A stretch of DNA of 64,000 nucleotides from Nocardioides guangzhouensis (lineage in GTDB: Bacteria; Actinomycetota; Actinomycetes; Propionibacteriales; Nocardioidaceae), in the NCBI RefSeq assembly GCF_004519545.1, contig NZ_SDKM01000004.1, forward strand, positions 1 to 64,000, read 5' to 3'. Under the pieces are notes generated by a model. The model saw only the letters and a program-made list of their open reading frames with translations. It had not been told where the DNA came from and made no database searches. The position numbers and the translations under genes are program-made. Of this stretch, positions 27,070 through 34,841 are shown piece by piece. Numbering within the stretch: position 1 is the first letter of the stretch; every line of letters starts with the position of its first letter.

Positions 27070-28041
27070 ATGACCACCTCGCACACCGTCCTGTCCCTCA
27101 TCAAGCCCAGCGGCAGCCTGACGCTCGGCAACCTGCTCGGCGCGCTGCTGCCGATGGGCCGGCAGCAGGACTCCGCCCGCTGCTTCTACGGCGTCGCGGA
27201 CCTGCACGCGCTCACCGTCCCGCACGATCCCGGCCGGCTGCGCGCGCTCACCACCGAGACGGCCACGCTGCTGCTCGCGGCCGGCCTCGACCGGAGCACG
27301 CTGTTCGTGCAGAGCCACGTCCCGGCGCACAGCGAGCTCGCCTACCTGCTCGAGTCGACCGCGCACGTGGGCGAGCTGAACCGGATGATCCAGTTCAAGG
27401 AGAAGGGCCACGGCCGTCCCGCGACCCGGGCCTCGCTGTTCACCTACCCCACGCTGATGGCGGCCGACATCCTGCTCTACCGGCCCGAGCAGGTGCCGGT
27501 CGGGGACGACCAGCGCCAGCACGTCGAGCTCACCCGCGACCTCGCGCTGCGGTTCAACAACGCCTACGGTGCGGTGTTCGCGGTGCCGGAGATCGTCACG
27601 CCGCCGGTGGCCGCGCGGGTGATGGACCTGGCCGACCCCACGGCGAAGATGGGCAAGTCCAGCGCGGAGGGGCCGGGCGTCATCCGGCTGCTGGACCGGC
27701 CGGACGTCGTACGCCGGGCGGTGGCGCGGGCGGTGACGGACTCCGACACCGGCCCCGACGCCGTACGCCCGGACAGGGAAGCGAAGCCCGGAGTCACCAA
27801 CCTGCTGGAGGTGCTGGTCGCCTGCGGCGGCGACCCGGCCGGGCTGACGACGTACGGCGCACTGAAGGCGGCGGTGACCGACGCGGTGGTGGCCACCCTC
27901 GAGCCGCTCCAGAAGCGGTATCGCGACCTGGCCGCCGACCCCGCCCACGTGCACGACGTGTACGCCGACGGGGCCGCGACCGCGCGGCAGGTCACGGCTC
28001 CGGTGCTGGCTGCCGCGCGGGCGGCGATCGGGCTCACCTGA
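27070..28041 (+). CDS. trpS: Tryptophanyl-tRNA synthetase, probably the inducible auxiliary type
   Basis: A class I aminoacyl-tRNA synthetase of 323 residues. The HIGH-equivalent is SGSLTLGNLLGA near residue 15 and the KMSKS-equivalent is KMGKS. PVGDDQRQHVELTRD and LLTYP-like FTYPTLMAADILLY are TrpRS signatures. The first motif reads LIKPSG where common bacterial TrpRS has GIQPSG or GAQPSG, so Lys12 replaces a substrate-contacting Gln. GGGAGAG lies 5 nt before the ATG. Control by a Trp leader peptide matches Streptomyces TrpRS1, which resists indolmycin. A second housekeeping trpS would be expected elsewhere in the genome. Confidence 0.93.
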   Translation: MTTSHTVLSLIKPSGSLTLGNLLGALLPMGRQQDSARCFYGVADLHALTVPHDPGRLRALTTETATLLLAAGLDRSTLFVQSHVPAHSELAYLLESTAHVGELNRMIQFKEKGHGRPATRASLFTYPTLMAADILLYRPEQVPVGDDQRQHVELTRDLALRFNNAYGAVFAVPEIVTPPVAARVMDLADPTAKMGKSSAEGPGVIRLLDRPDVVRRAVARAVTDSDTGPDAVRPDREAKPGVTNLLEVLVACGGDPAGLTTYGALKAAVTDAVVATLEPLQKRYRDLAADPAHVHDVYADGAATARQVTAPVLAAARAAIGLT

Positions 28042-28048
28042 CGAACTC

Positions 28049-28103
28049 TTGAACACGTTCAAAATCTCGTGCTACGGTCCGGACCAAGAAGTGAACATGT
28101 TCA
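28049..28103 (+). promoter_or_regulatory. Promoter flanked by two TetR-type operators
   Basis: The palindromes TTGAACACGTTCAA (28049-28062) and TGAACATGTTCA (28092-28103) share the core TGAACAnGTTCA. The first overlaps a -35 TTGAAC (28049-28054); an 18-bp spacer leads to -10 TACGGT (28073-28078); the second lies just downstream of the expected start point. A repressor bound at either site would block the promoter. The TetR encoded as third gene of the same operon is the obvious candidate. Confidence 0.78.
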
Positions 28104-28119
28104 AGAAACGGAGAACCCC

Positions 28120-28536
28120 ATGACCTGGACCGCCGGCACCTACCTCGCCTACCTGCTGGTCGCCGTACCGCTCACGATCTGGGTGGCCAGCACCCTCTCC
28201 CGCAACGGGCGGGTGTTCCTGGTCGACGTCTTCGAGGACAAGGAGGACCTGGCCGACGCGGTGAACAAGCTGCTCGTGGTCGGCTTCTACCTGCTGAACC
28301 TCGGGTTCGTGATGCTCTACCTGCGCTCGGGCGAGGCCGTCGAGGACCTCACCGGGCTGTTCGAGGCGCTCAGCGTGAAGATCGGGATCGTGATGCTGGT
28401 GCTCGGCGTCGTGCACTTCTTCAACGTCTACGTGTTCAACGCGATCCGGCGCCGCAGCCGGCACGAGGCGCTGCGCACCCCGCCGGTGCCCCCGCAGTCC
28501 TGGACCCGGCCCGCGGCGTACCCGGCGGCCCCCTGA
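28120..28536 (+). CDS. Conserved membrane protein in a TetR-controlled operon
   Basis: A 138-residue protein with three hydrophobic helices (about residues 6-23, 48-67 and 83-106). A polar stretch between the first two reads FEDKEDLADAVNKL, and the tail is basic and proline-rich. I do not recognise a named family. GGAG lies about 9 nt before the ATG at 28120. Its stop overlaps the start of the DCC oxidoreductase (TGATG), and the TetR gene follows, so the three form one operon. A shared role in membrane or thiol stress is inference only. Confidence 0.75.
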   Translation: MTWTAGTYLAYLLVAVPLTIWVASTLSRNGRVFLVDVFEDKEDLADAVNKLLVVGFYLLNLGFVMLYLRSGEAVEDLTGLFEALSVKIGIVMLVLGVVHFFNVYVFNAIRRRSRHEALRTPPVPPQSWTRPAAYPAAP

Positions 28537-28961
28537 TGCGGCTCACCGTCCTGTACGACGAGGACTGCGGGCTGTGCCGCCGGTTCAAGGAGTGGCTGTC
28601 CACGCAGCCGCTCCTGGTCCCGGTCGAGCTGGTGCCGGCCGCCTCCGCCGAGGCCCGGCGCCGGTTCCCGCGGCTCGACCACCGGCGCACGCTGGCCGAG
28701 GTGACGGTGGTCGGCGACGACGGGGCGGTGTGGACGCAGGAGCACGCATGGGTGATGTGCCTGTGGGCGACCGCATCGCACCGCAGCCTCGCGGAGCGGC
28801 TGGCCCGGCCGCGGTGGAGGCCGGCGGCGCGGGCCGCTGCGTACTCCGCAGCCGGGCTGCGCACCCTCACCCGCGACCCGACGGACCCCACCGGAGCGCC
28901 CGGGGAGGGGGGCTACTGTGACCCTCGTGCCGGAACCTGCGACCCGAACCCCCAAGGCTGA
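28536..28961 (+). CDS. DCC family thiol-disulfide oxidoreductase (DUF393)
   Basis: 141 residues, starting LTVLYDEDCGLCRRFKEWL, which contains the family's DxxCxxC motif (YDEDCGLC). The remainder fits a thioredoxin-like fold, and the tail adds two more cysteines (GGYCDPRAGTCDP). A redox role is expected; the substrate is unknown. The ATG overlaps the upstream stop. The last 44 bp overlap the tetR reading frame. Confidence 0.85.
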   Translation: MRLTVLYDEDCGLCRRFKEWLSTQPLLVPVELVPAASAEARRRFPRLDHRRTLAEVTVVGDDGAVWTQEHAWVMCLWATASHRSLAERLARPRWRPAARAAAYSAAGLRTLTRDPTDPTGAPGEGGYCDPRAGTCDPNPQG

Positions 28962-29601
28962 GCAGACCCGGCAGACCATCGTGGACGCCGCGATGCGGCT
29001 CTTCCGGGAGGGCGGCTACGACCGCACCACGATGCGGGCGATCGCGGACGAGGCCGGGGTCTCGCTCGGCAACGCCTACTACTACTTCTCCTCCAAGGAG
29101 CACCTCGTCCAGGCGTACTACCTGCGGGTGCAGGAGGAGCACGCGGCGGCCGCCGAGGCGGTGCTCGACGGCGACGCGACGTTCGCCGGCCGGCTGCGCG
29201 GCGTGCTCACCTCCTGGGTGGACGTGGCCGAGCCGTACCACGAGTTCGCGGGCAAGTTCTTCAAGAACGCCGCCGAGCCGACCAGCCCGCTGTCGCCGTT
29301 CAGCACCGAGTCGACCGCGGCGCGGGAGGACGCGATCGGGCTCTACCGCCGGGTCGTCGACGGCTCCGACGTCAAGGTCGCCAAGGTGCTCCGCGAGGAG
29401 CTGCCGGAGCTGCTGTGGCTGCTGCAGATGGGCGTCGTCCTGTTCTGGGTGTACGACGGGTCGCCCGGGCAGCGCCGCACCCGGCTGCTGGTCGACAAGG
29501 CCGTGCCGCTGGTGGACCGGCTGGTGCGGATGACCCGGCTGCCGGTGGTCAAGGGCGTGGTCGACGACCTGCTCGACCTGCTGCGCACGCTGCGCGGGTG
29601 A
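28918..29601 (+). CDS. TetR/AcrR family transcriptional regulator
   Basis: A 227-residue repressor. The N-terminal helix-turn-helix is QTIVDAAMRLFREGGYDRTTMRAIADEAGVSLGNAYYYFSSKEHLVQAYY, and the C-terminal helical domain would bind a ligand. GTG at 28918 and GTG at 28927 are both possible starts; the first is used. It is the third gene of the operon whose promoter carries two TGAACAnGTTCA palindromes, so autorepression is likely. The ligand is unknown. Confidence 0.9.
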   Translation: MTLVPEPATRTPKAEQTRQTIVDAAMRLFREGGYDRTTMRAIADEAGVSLGNAYYYFSSKEHLVQAYYLRVQEEHAAAAEAVLDGDATFAGRLRGVLTSWVDVAEPYHEFAGKFFKNAAEPTSPLSPFSTESTAAREDAIGLYRRVVDGSDVKVAKVLREELPELLWLLQMGVVLFWVYDGSPGQRRTRLLVDKAVPLVDRLVRMTRLPVVKGVVDDLLDLLRTLRG

Positions 29602-29653
29602 CCCGCGCCGGCACCCGACGTACCGTCGAGGGCATGGGCCGGCCAGGCCGGCG

Positions 29654-29866
29654 GTGGACCGCAAGACCGCCTACGTCGTGATGATGGGCACCTGCCTGAC
29701 CTTGTTCGTGCTCGCCCGGGGCGTGGTCCGGTTCGTGTCGGTGCCGGACGCGGTGGTGATGAGCGTGGTCGCCGCGCTGATCCCGCCGGCCGCGGCGATC
29801 GTCGGCAACGACGGTGGGCTCGAGGGCACGGAGCCGCCGGACTTCAACCAGCGCGACGAGCGGTGA
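29654..29866 (+). CDS. DUF3099-like small membrane protein
   Basis: A 70-residue protein with two hydrophobic helices (about 8-28 and 32-50), the second reading VVAALIPPAAAIVGNDGG. This resembles the DUF3099 pattern LPxxAVxxAN. The GTG at 29654 lacks a ribosome-binding site. A leaderless-looking TACCGT (29621-29626) precedes a different-frame ATG at 29634, which opens only a 15-codon peptide, so the true start or frame is questionable. It stops 1 bp before the end of the convergent proC. Confidence 0.55.
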   Translation: MDRKTAYVVMMGTCLTLFVLARGVVRFVSVPDAVVMSVVAALIPPAAAIVGNDGGLEGTEPPDFNQRDER

Positions 29867-29867
29867 C

Positions 29868-30677
29868 TCAGTCGCCCTCGGCGAGCGCCCGGGAGCGGTC
29901 GCGCGCGGCCTCGAGGGCCGACAGGAACGCGGCCCGGACCTTGTGCACCTCGAGCTCGCGGACCGCGGCCGCGGTGGTGCCGGCCGGCGAGGTGACCTGC
30001 TCGCGGAGCACGGTCGGGTGGGTGCCGGTCTCGCGGAGCATCTTGGCCGACCCGACCAGGGTCTGCACGACCAGGTCGGTCGCGGTGCCGCGGGGCAGTC
30101 CGAGGTGCACGCCGGCCTCGATCATCGACTCCACGACGAAGAAGATGTACGCCGGCCCGGAACCGGAGATCGCGGTGACCGCGTCCATCTGCCGCTCGGG
30201 GATCCGGAGCACCTTGCCGACCGAGGCCATCAGTGCCTCCGCCTCGGCGAGGTGCTGGTCGTCGCAGTGCGAGCCGGGCGCGATCGCGGCCATGCCCTCG
30301 TCGACCAGTGCCGGGGTGTTCGGCATGACCCGCACCACCGCGACGCCCTCCGGCGCCCGCGCCTCGATGAACGCGGTGGTGATCCCGGCGGCCAGGCTGA
30401 CCACGAGCTGGCCAGGGCGCAGGTGCGGGGCGATCTCCTCGAGCAGGTCGCCCATGTCCTGGGGCTTCACGACCAGCGCGATGGTGTCGGCCTTCTGCGT
30501 GGCCTCGATGTTGGAGACCACCGCGACGCCGTACCGCTCCTCGAGCTCGTGGGCGCGACCCTCGCGCTTCTCACCGACCAGGAGGTTGTCGACGCGGCGG
30601 CCGGCGCGCACCAGGCCGGAGAGCAGCGTCTCGCCCATGACGCCGGCGCCGAGGATCGCGGTCTGCCCGCTGGCCAT
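29868..30677 (-). CDS. proC: Pyrroline-5-carboxylate reductase
   Basis: A 269-residue NAD(P)H enzyme that makes proline from pyrroline-5-carboxylate. The Rossmann loop is AILGAGVMGETLL at the N-terminus. The substrate-binding C-terminal region includes MDAVTAISGSGPAYIFFVVE and LREQVTSPAGTTAAAV, which are strong ProC signatures. The ATG at 30677 lies 11 bp after the proline dehydrogenase stop in the same direction, so the enzymes that make and oxidise proline share a transcript. Confidence 0.95.
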   Translation of the reverse strand: MASGQTAILGAGVMGETLLSGLVRAGRRVDNLLVGEKREGRAHELEERYGVAVVSNIEATQKADTIALVVKPQDMGDLLEEIAPHLRPGQLVVSLAAGITTAFIEARAPEGVAVVRVMPNTPALVDEGMAAIAPGSHCDDQHLAEAEALMASVGKVLRIPERQMDAVTAISGSGPAYIFFVVESMIEAGVHLGLPRGTATDLVVQTLVGSAKMLRETGTHPTVLREQVTSPAGTTAAAVRELEVHKVRAAFLSALEAARDRSRALAEGD

Positions 30678-30688
30678 GGGATCGCTCC

Positions 30689-31624
30689 CTACTTCTTCGA
30701 GATCAGGGACTTCACGAAGAATGACAGGTTCTGCGGACGCTCGGCGAGACGTCTCATGAGGTAGCCGTACCACTCGAGGCCGTAGGGGATGTAGACCCGC
30801 ATCGACTCGCCCTCGCCGGCCAGCCGCTTCTGCTCCTCGGGCCGGATGCCGTAGAGCATCTGGAACTCGTAGGAGCCCCTGGCCCGGCCGGTGTCGCTGG
30901 CGATCGAGCGGCCGATGGCGATCATCCGCGGGTCGTGGGTGGCCAGCATCGGGTAGCCGTCGCCCTGGAGGAGGACCTTCATGCAGCGGACGTAGGACTT
31001 GTCGACGTCGAGCTTGTCCTGGAAGGCGACCGACTCGGGCTCGTTGTAGGCGCCCTTGCACAGCCGGACCCGGGAGCCCTCGTGGGCCAGCCGACGGCAG
31101 TCGTCCTCGGTGCGGTGGAGGTAGGCCTGCAGCACGGCACCGGTCTCGGGGAAGTCCCTGCGGAGCTCGGCCAGGATCTGCAGCGTCGAGTCGGTGGTGG
31201 TGTGGTCCTCCATGTCGAGGGTCACCGTGGTGCCGGCGTTGCGCGCGGCCCGGCAGATGGTGCGGGCGTTGTCGAGGGCGATCTTGTGCCCGCCGTCCGG
31301 GAGCGCCTGGCCGATCGCGCTCAGCTTGACCGAGACCTCCGCGTTGCGGGCCAGGCCACGGCTCGAGAGCGCCTGCAGCACGTCGAGGTACGCGGCCACC
31401 GTGGCGTCGGCCTGCGCCGCGTCGAGGGTGTCCTCACCGAGGTAGTCGAGGGTGACCGTCAGCCCGTCGTCGACGAGGCGGGCGGTGGCCTCGACAGCCG
31501 CCTCGGTGCCCTCACCGGGGACGTAGCTCGTCACGATCCCCGACGAGACGGGCATGGTGCTGACGAGCTTCTTGACCGCCTCGCTGCGGGCGAGGAGAAG
31601 GATCGGCTGGCGGAGCAAAGACAT
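30689..31624 (-). CDS. Proline dehydrogenase (monofunctional, FAD-dependent)
   Basis: A 311-residue TIM-barrel flavoenzyme that oxidises proline to pyrroline-5-carboxylate. Family motifs are VTLDYLGEDT, VSVKLSAIGQ, TLDMEDH, RVRLCKGAYNEPESVAF, MLATHDP, FQMLYGIRPEEQKRL and the C-terminal VRVYIPYG-like sequence with YLMRRLAE. The length is that of actinobacterial PruB-type enzymes, not bifunctional PutA. No P5C dehydrogenase gene is adjacent. ProC follows immediately downstream. Confidence 0.93.
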   Translation of the reverse strand: MSLLRQPILLLARSEAVKKLVSTMPVSSGIVTSYVPGEGTEAAVEATARLVDDGLTVTLDYLGEDTLDAAQADATVAAYLDVLQALSSRGLARNAEVSVKLSAIGQALPDGGHKIALDNARTICRAARNAGTTVTLDMEDHTTTDSTLQILAELRRDFPETGAVLQAYLHRTEDDCRRLAHEGSRVRLCKGAYNEPESVAFQDKLDVDKSYVRCMKVLLQGDGYPMLATHDPRMIAIGRSIASDTGRARGSYEFQMLYGIRPEEQKRLAGEGESMRVYIPYGLEWYGYLMRRLAERPQNLSFFVKSLISKK

Positions 31625-31754
31625 GGTTCTCCCTGTGCGCTTTCCGGCGGCCCGCGTCCGCTCGGCGGGGCCGAGGACAGGCTACGCCGGGACCCTCCGA
31701 TCGGACGAAGCGGCGACGATCCGGCCCGTCGCGCCGCAGCGCGGCGTACGGGGA

Positions 31755-32492
31755 TCAGGCGGTACGCCGCCGCAGGGTCGCCGCGCCCAGCGACAGCGCC
31801 GCGACCGCGAACCCGACAACGACCGCCAGGTCCTGCCAGACCTCGGCGGTGTCGGCGCTGGTCACCAGATGGGTCATCGCGTCGGTGGCGTAGGACAGCG
31901 GGAGCACGTTGCTGATCGCCTCGAGCACCGGCGGCAACGCGTCGCGGGCCACGAAGAGCCCGCAGAGCAGGATCTGCGGGATCACGATCAGCGGCATGAA
32001 CTGCACGGCCTGGAACTCGGTCTGCGCGAACGCGCTGACGAACAGGCCGAGCGCCGTACCGAGCACTGCGTCGGCGACCGCGACCACCGTGAGCAGCCAG
32101 ACCGGTCCCTGCACCTCGAGGCCGAGCAGCGTGACGCTGAGGGTCACCGCGAGCACCGACTGCACGGCGGCGATCACGCCGAACGCCAGGGCGTACCCCC
32201 CGAGGAAGTCGCCCTTACCCATCGGCATCGACAGCAGCCGCTCGAGGGTGCCGCTGCTGCGCTCGCGCAGCGTGGTCACGCTGGTCACCAGGAACATGAT
32301 GATGAACGGGAACATCGCCAGCAGCGCCGGCCCGATCGAGTCGAAGGTGTTGCCGGGCAGCTCGTCGAACATCCACCACAGCAGGGACATCAGCAGGCAC
32401 GGGAGCAGCAGCAGCATCGCCAGGGTGCGGTGGTCGCGCCGGATCTGGGTGAGCACCCGGGCGGCGACGGCGAACGTGATCCGCGGGGTCAT
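31755..32492 (-). CDS. ABC-2 type transporter permease
   Basis: A 245-residue membrane protein with about six helices and the ABC-2 features RDHRTLAMLLLLPCLLM and TTLRERSSGTLERLLSMPM. It is the membrane half of a two-gene exporter with the ATPase encoded immediately upstream; the ATG overlaps the ATPase stop by 4 bp. The cargo is not evident. The gene pair lies downstream of a TetR gene transcribed the same way, a common arrangement for drug or lipid exporters. Confidence 0.88.
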   Translation of the reverse strand: MTPRITFAVAARVLTQIRRDHRTLAMLLLLPCLLMSLLWWMFDELPGNTFDSIGPALLAMFPFIIMFLVTSVTTLRERSSGTLERLLSMPMGKGDFLGGYALAFGVIAAVQSVLAVTLSVTLLGLEVQGPVWLLTVVAVADAVLGTALGLFVSAFAQTEFQAVQFMPLIVIPQILLCGLFVARDALPPVLEAISNVLPLSYATDAMTHLVTSADTAEVWQDLAVVVGFAVAALSLGAATLRRRTA

Positions 32493-33229
32493 GCCACTCC
32501 CTCCTTCGGACCGTCCGCGGCCCCGGATTCGACCAGGGCAAGGAACGCATCCTCGATCTCGGCGACCCCGGCCGCGTCGAGGATCCGCCGGGGCGTGTCG
32601 TCGGCGATGATCCGGCCCTCTCGCATGAGCAGCAGCCGGTCGCAGCGCTGTGCCTCGTCCATCACGTGGCTCGAGACCAGGACCGCGACGCCGCTGTCGG
32701 CCAGCCGGTGGAACATCGCCCAGAGGTCGCGCCGCAGCACCGGGTCGAGACCCACGGTGGGCTCGTCGAGGACCAGCACCTCGGGCTGGTCGAGCAGCGC
32801 GACCGCGAGGCTGACCCGCGAGCGCTGACCGCCACTGAGGTTCCCCACCACCTGTGCCGCGTTGGCCCCCAGGTCGACCGCGTCGATGCTGCGCTGGACG
32901 CCGTCGTCGGAGACGCCGAGGACCCGGGCGAAGAAGCGGAGGTTCTCGGTGACGCTGAGGTCGTCGTAGACGCTGGCCTCCTGGGTGACGTAGCCGACCC
33001 GGTCGCGCAGCGGCCGCGAGCCGGCGGGCTCGCCGAGCACCTCGACGGTGCCGGACCGCAGCTTCTGCACGCCGACGATCGCCCGCATCAGCGTGGTCTT
33101 GCCGCACCCGGACGGCCCGAGCAGGCCGGTGACCTGGCCCTCCGGGATCGCGAACGAGATCCCCGGCAGCACGCGCTTACCCCCGCGCTCGACGACGAGG
33201 TCCCTGACCTCCACCGCGTTATTCACCAT
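32489..33229 (-). CDS. ABC transporter ATP-binding protein
   Basis: A 246-residue ATPase. Walker A is GLLGPSGCGKTTLM, the signature is NLSGGQRSRVSLA, Walker B is EVLVLDEPTVGLDP, and the switch histidine is in VLVSSHVMDEAQ. It drives the ABC-2 permease encoded next. The ATG at 33229 has AGGAGG about 12 nt upstream; a GTG three codons later is also possible. An imperfect palindrome, TTCAAC-GTAT-GGTGAA, overlaps the start codon and could be an operator for the upstream TetR. Confidence 0.9.
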   Translation of the reverse strand: MVNNAVEVRDLVVERGGKRVLPGISFAIPEGQVTGLLGPSGCGKTTLMRAIVGVQKLRSGTVEVLGEPAGSRPLRDRVGYVTQEASVYDDLSVTENLRFFARVLGVSDDGVQRSIDAVDLGANAAQVVGNLSGGQRSRVSLAVALLDQPEVLVLDEPTVGLDPVLRRDLWAMFHRLADSGVAVLVSSHVMDEAQRCDRLLLMREGRIIADDTPRRILDAAGVAEIEDAFLALVESGAADGPKEGVA

Positions 33230-33274
33230 ACGTTGAATTGTCCTCCTCGATCCCGTCCCCCGCAACCCGCCCAC

Positions 33275-33400
33275 GTGCCCGGAATCGACGGCCGAGGTGC
33301 CCCCTTTCGATGGCCGAGGTGCCCCGGGTTGCGGCGGCCCCGCAAGACGGGGCACCTCGCAGCGCAAGAGAGGGCACTTCGGCGGACCACAGGGGGCACG
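33275..33400. repeat. Degenerate 22-bp repeat array in both orientations
   Basis: Units GTGCCC-N10-GGCCGAG-like follow one another with an exact 22-bp period at 33275-33296 and 33297-33318, and a third, decayed unit starts at 33319. Beyond a GC-rich centre the same units run in the opposite direction to about 33400 (GGGCACTTCGGC, GGGCACCTCG). These are degenerate relatives of the perfect tandem units at 1-66. The array fills the gap between the TetR and ABC transporter genes. Confidence 0.8.
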
Positions 33401-33406
33401 TCGGGG

Positions 33407-34015
33407 TCACGGAAGGGGGTCGGTGAGGAAGTGCTGGACCAGCGGGGCGTACGTCGCGACCACGTCGTCGGCGGACATCGCGACGATCGCGGGGACCTCG
33501 ACGACGTAGCGGGTCATGATCAGGCCGATGATCTGGCTGGCCACCAGCGGCATCCGGCGCTCGGGCTCGTCGATGCCCAGCGCCACGCCTGCCGGGACCA
33601 ACACGGTCGGCAGGAAACCCTCGGTCAGCAGCCGGTGCCCGTCGGGCTCGAGGAACCCCCGCACCACGCCGAGCAGGGCGAGGCGGGCGTCGGGATCCTC
33701 CCAGACCGAGAGGAACGCACGCAGCAGCCGCTCCCCCGCACCGTCCGCCCCCTGGGCGAGGATCGGCGCGAGCACCTGGCGCGGGTCGACCGGCAGCTCC
33801 AGCGCGGCGACGAAGAGGTCGTTCTTGGTGCCGAAGTAGTGGTGCACCAGCGCCGGGTCGACCCCGGCCTGTCCCGCGATCGCGCGGACCGTCGTACCGC
33901 TGAAGCCCCGGTGCGCGAACAGCTCGCGGGCGGCGGCCAGGATCGCGGCCCGGGTGTCCGGGGACCCAGGGCGCCGCCCCGGGCCGCGGGCGGAGACGGT
34001 GGCCCCGGTGCTCAT
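33407..34015 (-). CDS. TetR family transcriptional regulator
   Basis: A 202-residue regulator. The helix-turn-helix is TRAAILAAARELFAHRGFSGTTVRAIAGQAGVDPALVHHYFGTKNDLFVAAL. The C-terminal domain contains FLEPDGHRLL and looks like the TetR_C_33-type ligand domain. It starts 12 bp after the sugar isomerase stop and ends upstream of an ABC-2 exporter, which it probably controls. Confidence 0.9.
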   Translation of the reverse strand: MSTGATVSARGPGRRPGSPDTRAAILAAARELFAHRGFSGTTVRAIAGQAGVDPALVHHYFGTKNDLFVAALELPVDPRQVLAPILAQGADGAGERLLRAFLSVWEDPDARLALLGVVRGFLEPDGHRLLTEGFLPTVLVPAGVALGIDEPERRMPLVASQIIGLIMTRYVVEVPAIVAMSADDVVATYAPLVQHFLTDPLP

Positions 34016-34027
34016 GCCCTCGTCCCG

Positions 34028-34831
34028 TCAGCCACCCGAGACCGCCCGCCGGGCCACGAAGTGCTCGCGGACGAACGCCAGCGACTCGGCGAGGTCCTCG
34101 CGGCGGCCCTCCGGGGACCCGGACTTGCGGGTGTTGATCTCGACCACGATGTGCCCGGTGAAGCCGGTGTCGGCGAGGTGGTTGAGCAGCTCCGCCGCCG
34201 GCTGGGTGCCCCGGCCCGGCACCAGATGCTCGTCCTTCGCGGACCCGGTGCCGTCGGTCAGGTGGATGTGGCGCAGCCGGCTGCCGAGCCGCTTGGCCAT
34301 CTCGACCGGGTCGGAGTGCGCGGTCGCCGCGTGCGACAGGTCGATGGTGGTGTTGGCGTAGTCCTCCTCGGACGGGTCCCAGCCCGGGAGGTAGACCTCC
34401 ATGCCACGCTTCGCCGAGGCGCGCCACGGGTACATGTTCTCGACCGCGAACGCGAGCCCGGTCGACTCCTCGAGGCCGGCGATGCCCTGCACGAACTCGC
34501 GGGCGTAGTCCCGCTGCCACCGGAACGGCGGGTGCACGACGACCACGTCCGCGCCGAGCGAGTGCGCCATCTCCGCGGACCGCTCGAGCTTGCCCCACGG
34601 GTCGGTGCCCCAGACCCGTTGGGTGATCAGCAGGCAGGGCGCGTGCACCGCGCAGACCGGGATCTCGTGGTGGTCGGAGAGCTGCTGGATCGCGGCGACC
34701 TGCTGGCTGAGCCCGTCGATGCCGACCATCACCTCGACGGCGTCGTAGCCCAGCGTCGCGGCGTACGCGAAGGCATGGGCGGTGGACTCGGGGTACACCG
34801 AGGCGGTGGAGAGTCCGGTCAGGGGTCGCAT
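34028..34831 (-). CDS. Sugar phosphate isomerase/epimerase (AP endonuclease 2 family TIM barrel)
   Basis: A 267-residue protein of the xylose isomerase-like TIM barrel family. Metal-binding residues are likely in [36 protein letters not shown] and [10 protein letters not shown]. The substrate is unknown. The same pair, a Ppx/GppA protein and a sugar isomerase, lies next to proC in M. tuberculosis (Rv0496 and Rv0498, from memory). It starts 10 bp after the ppx stop in a ppx-isomerase-tetR operon. Confidence 0.85.
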   Translation of the reverse strand: MRPLTGLSTASVYPESTAHAFAYAATLGYDAVEVMVGIDGLSQQVAAIQQLSDHHEIPVCAVHAPCLLITQRVWGTDPWGKLERSAEMAHSLGADVVVVHPPFRWQRDYAREFVQGIAGLEESTGLAFAVENMYPWRASAKRGMEVYLPGWDPSEEDYANTTIDLSHAATAHSDPVEMAKRLGSRLRHIHLTDGTGSAKDEHLVPGRGTQPAAELLNHLADTGFTGHIVVEINTRKSGSPEGRREDLAESLAFVREHFVARRAVSGG

Positions 34832-34841
34832 CGGCCGCGCA

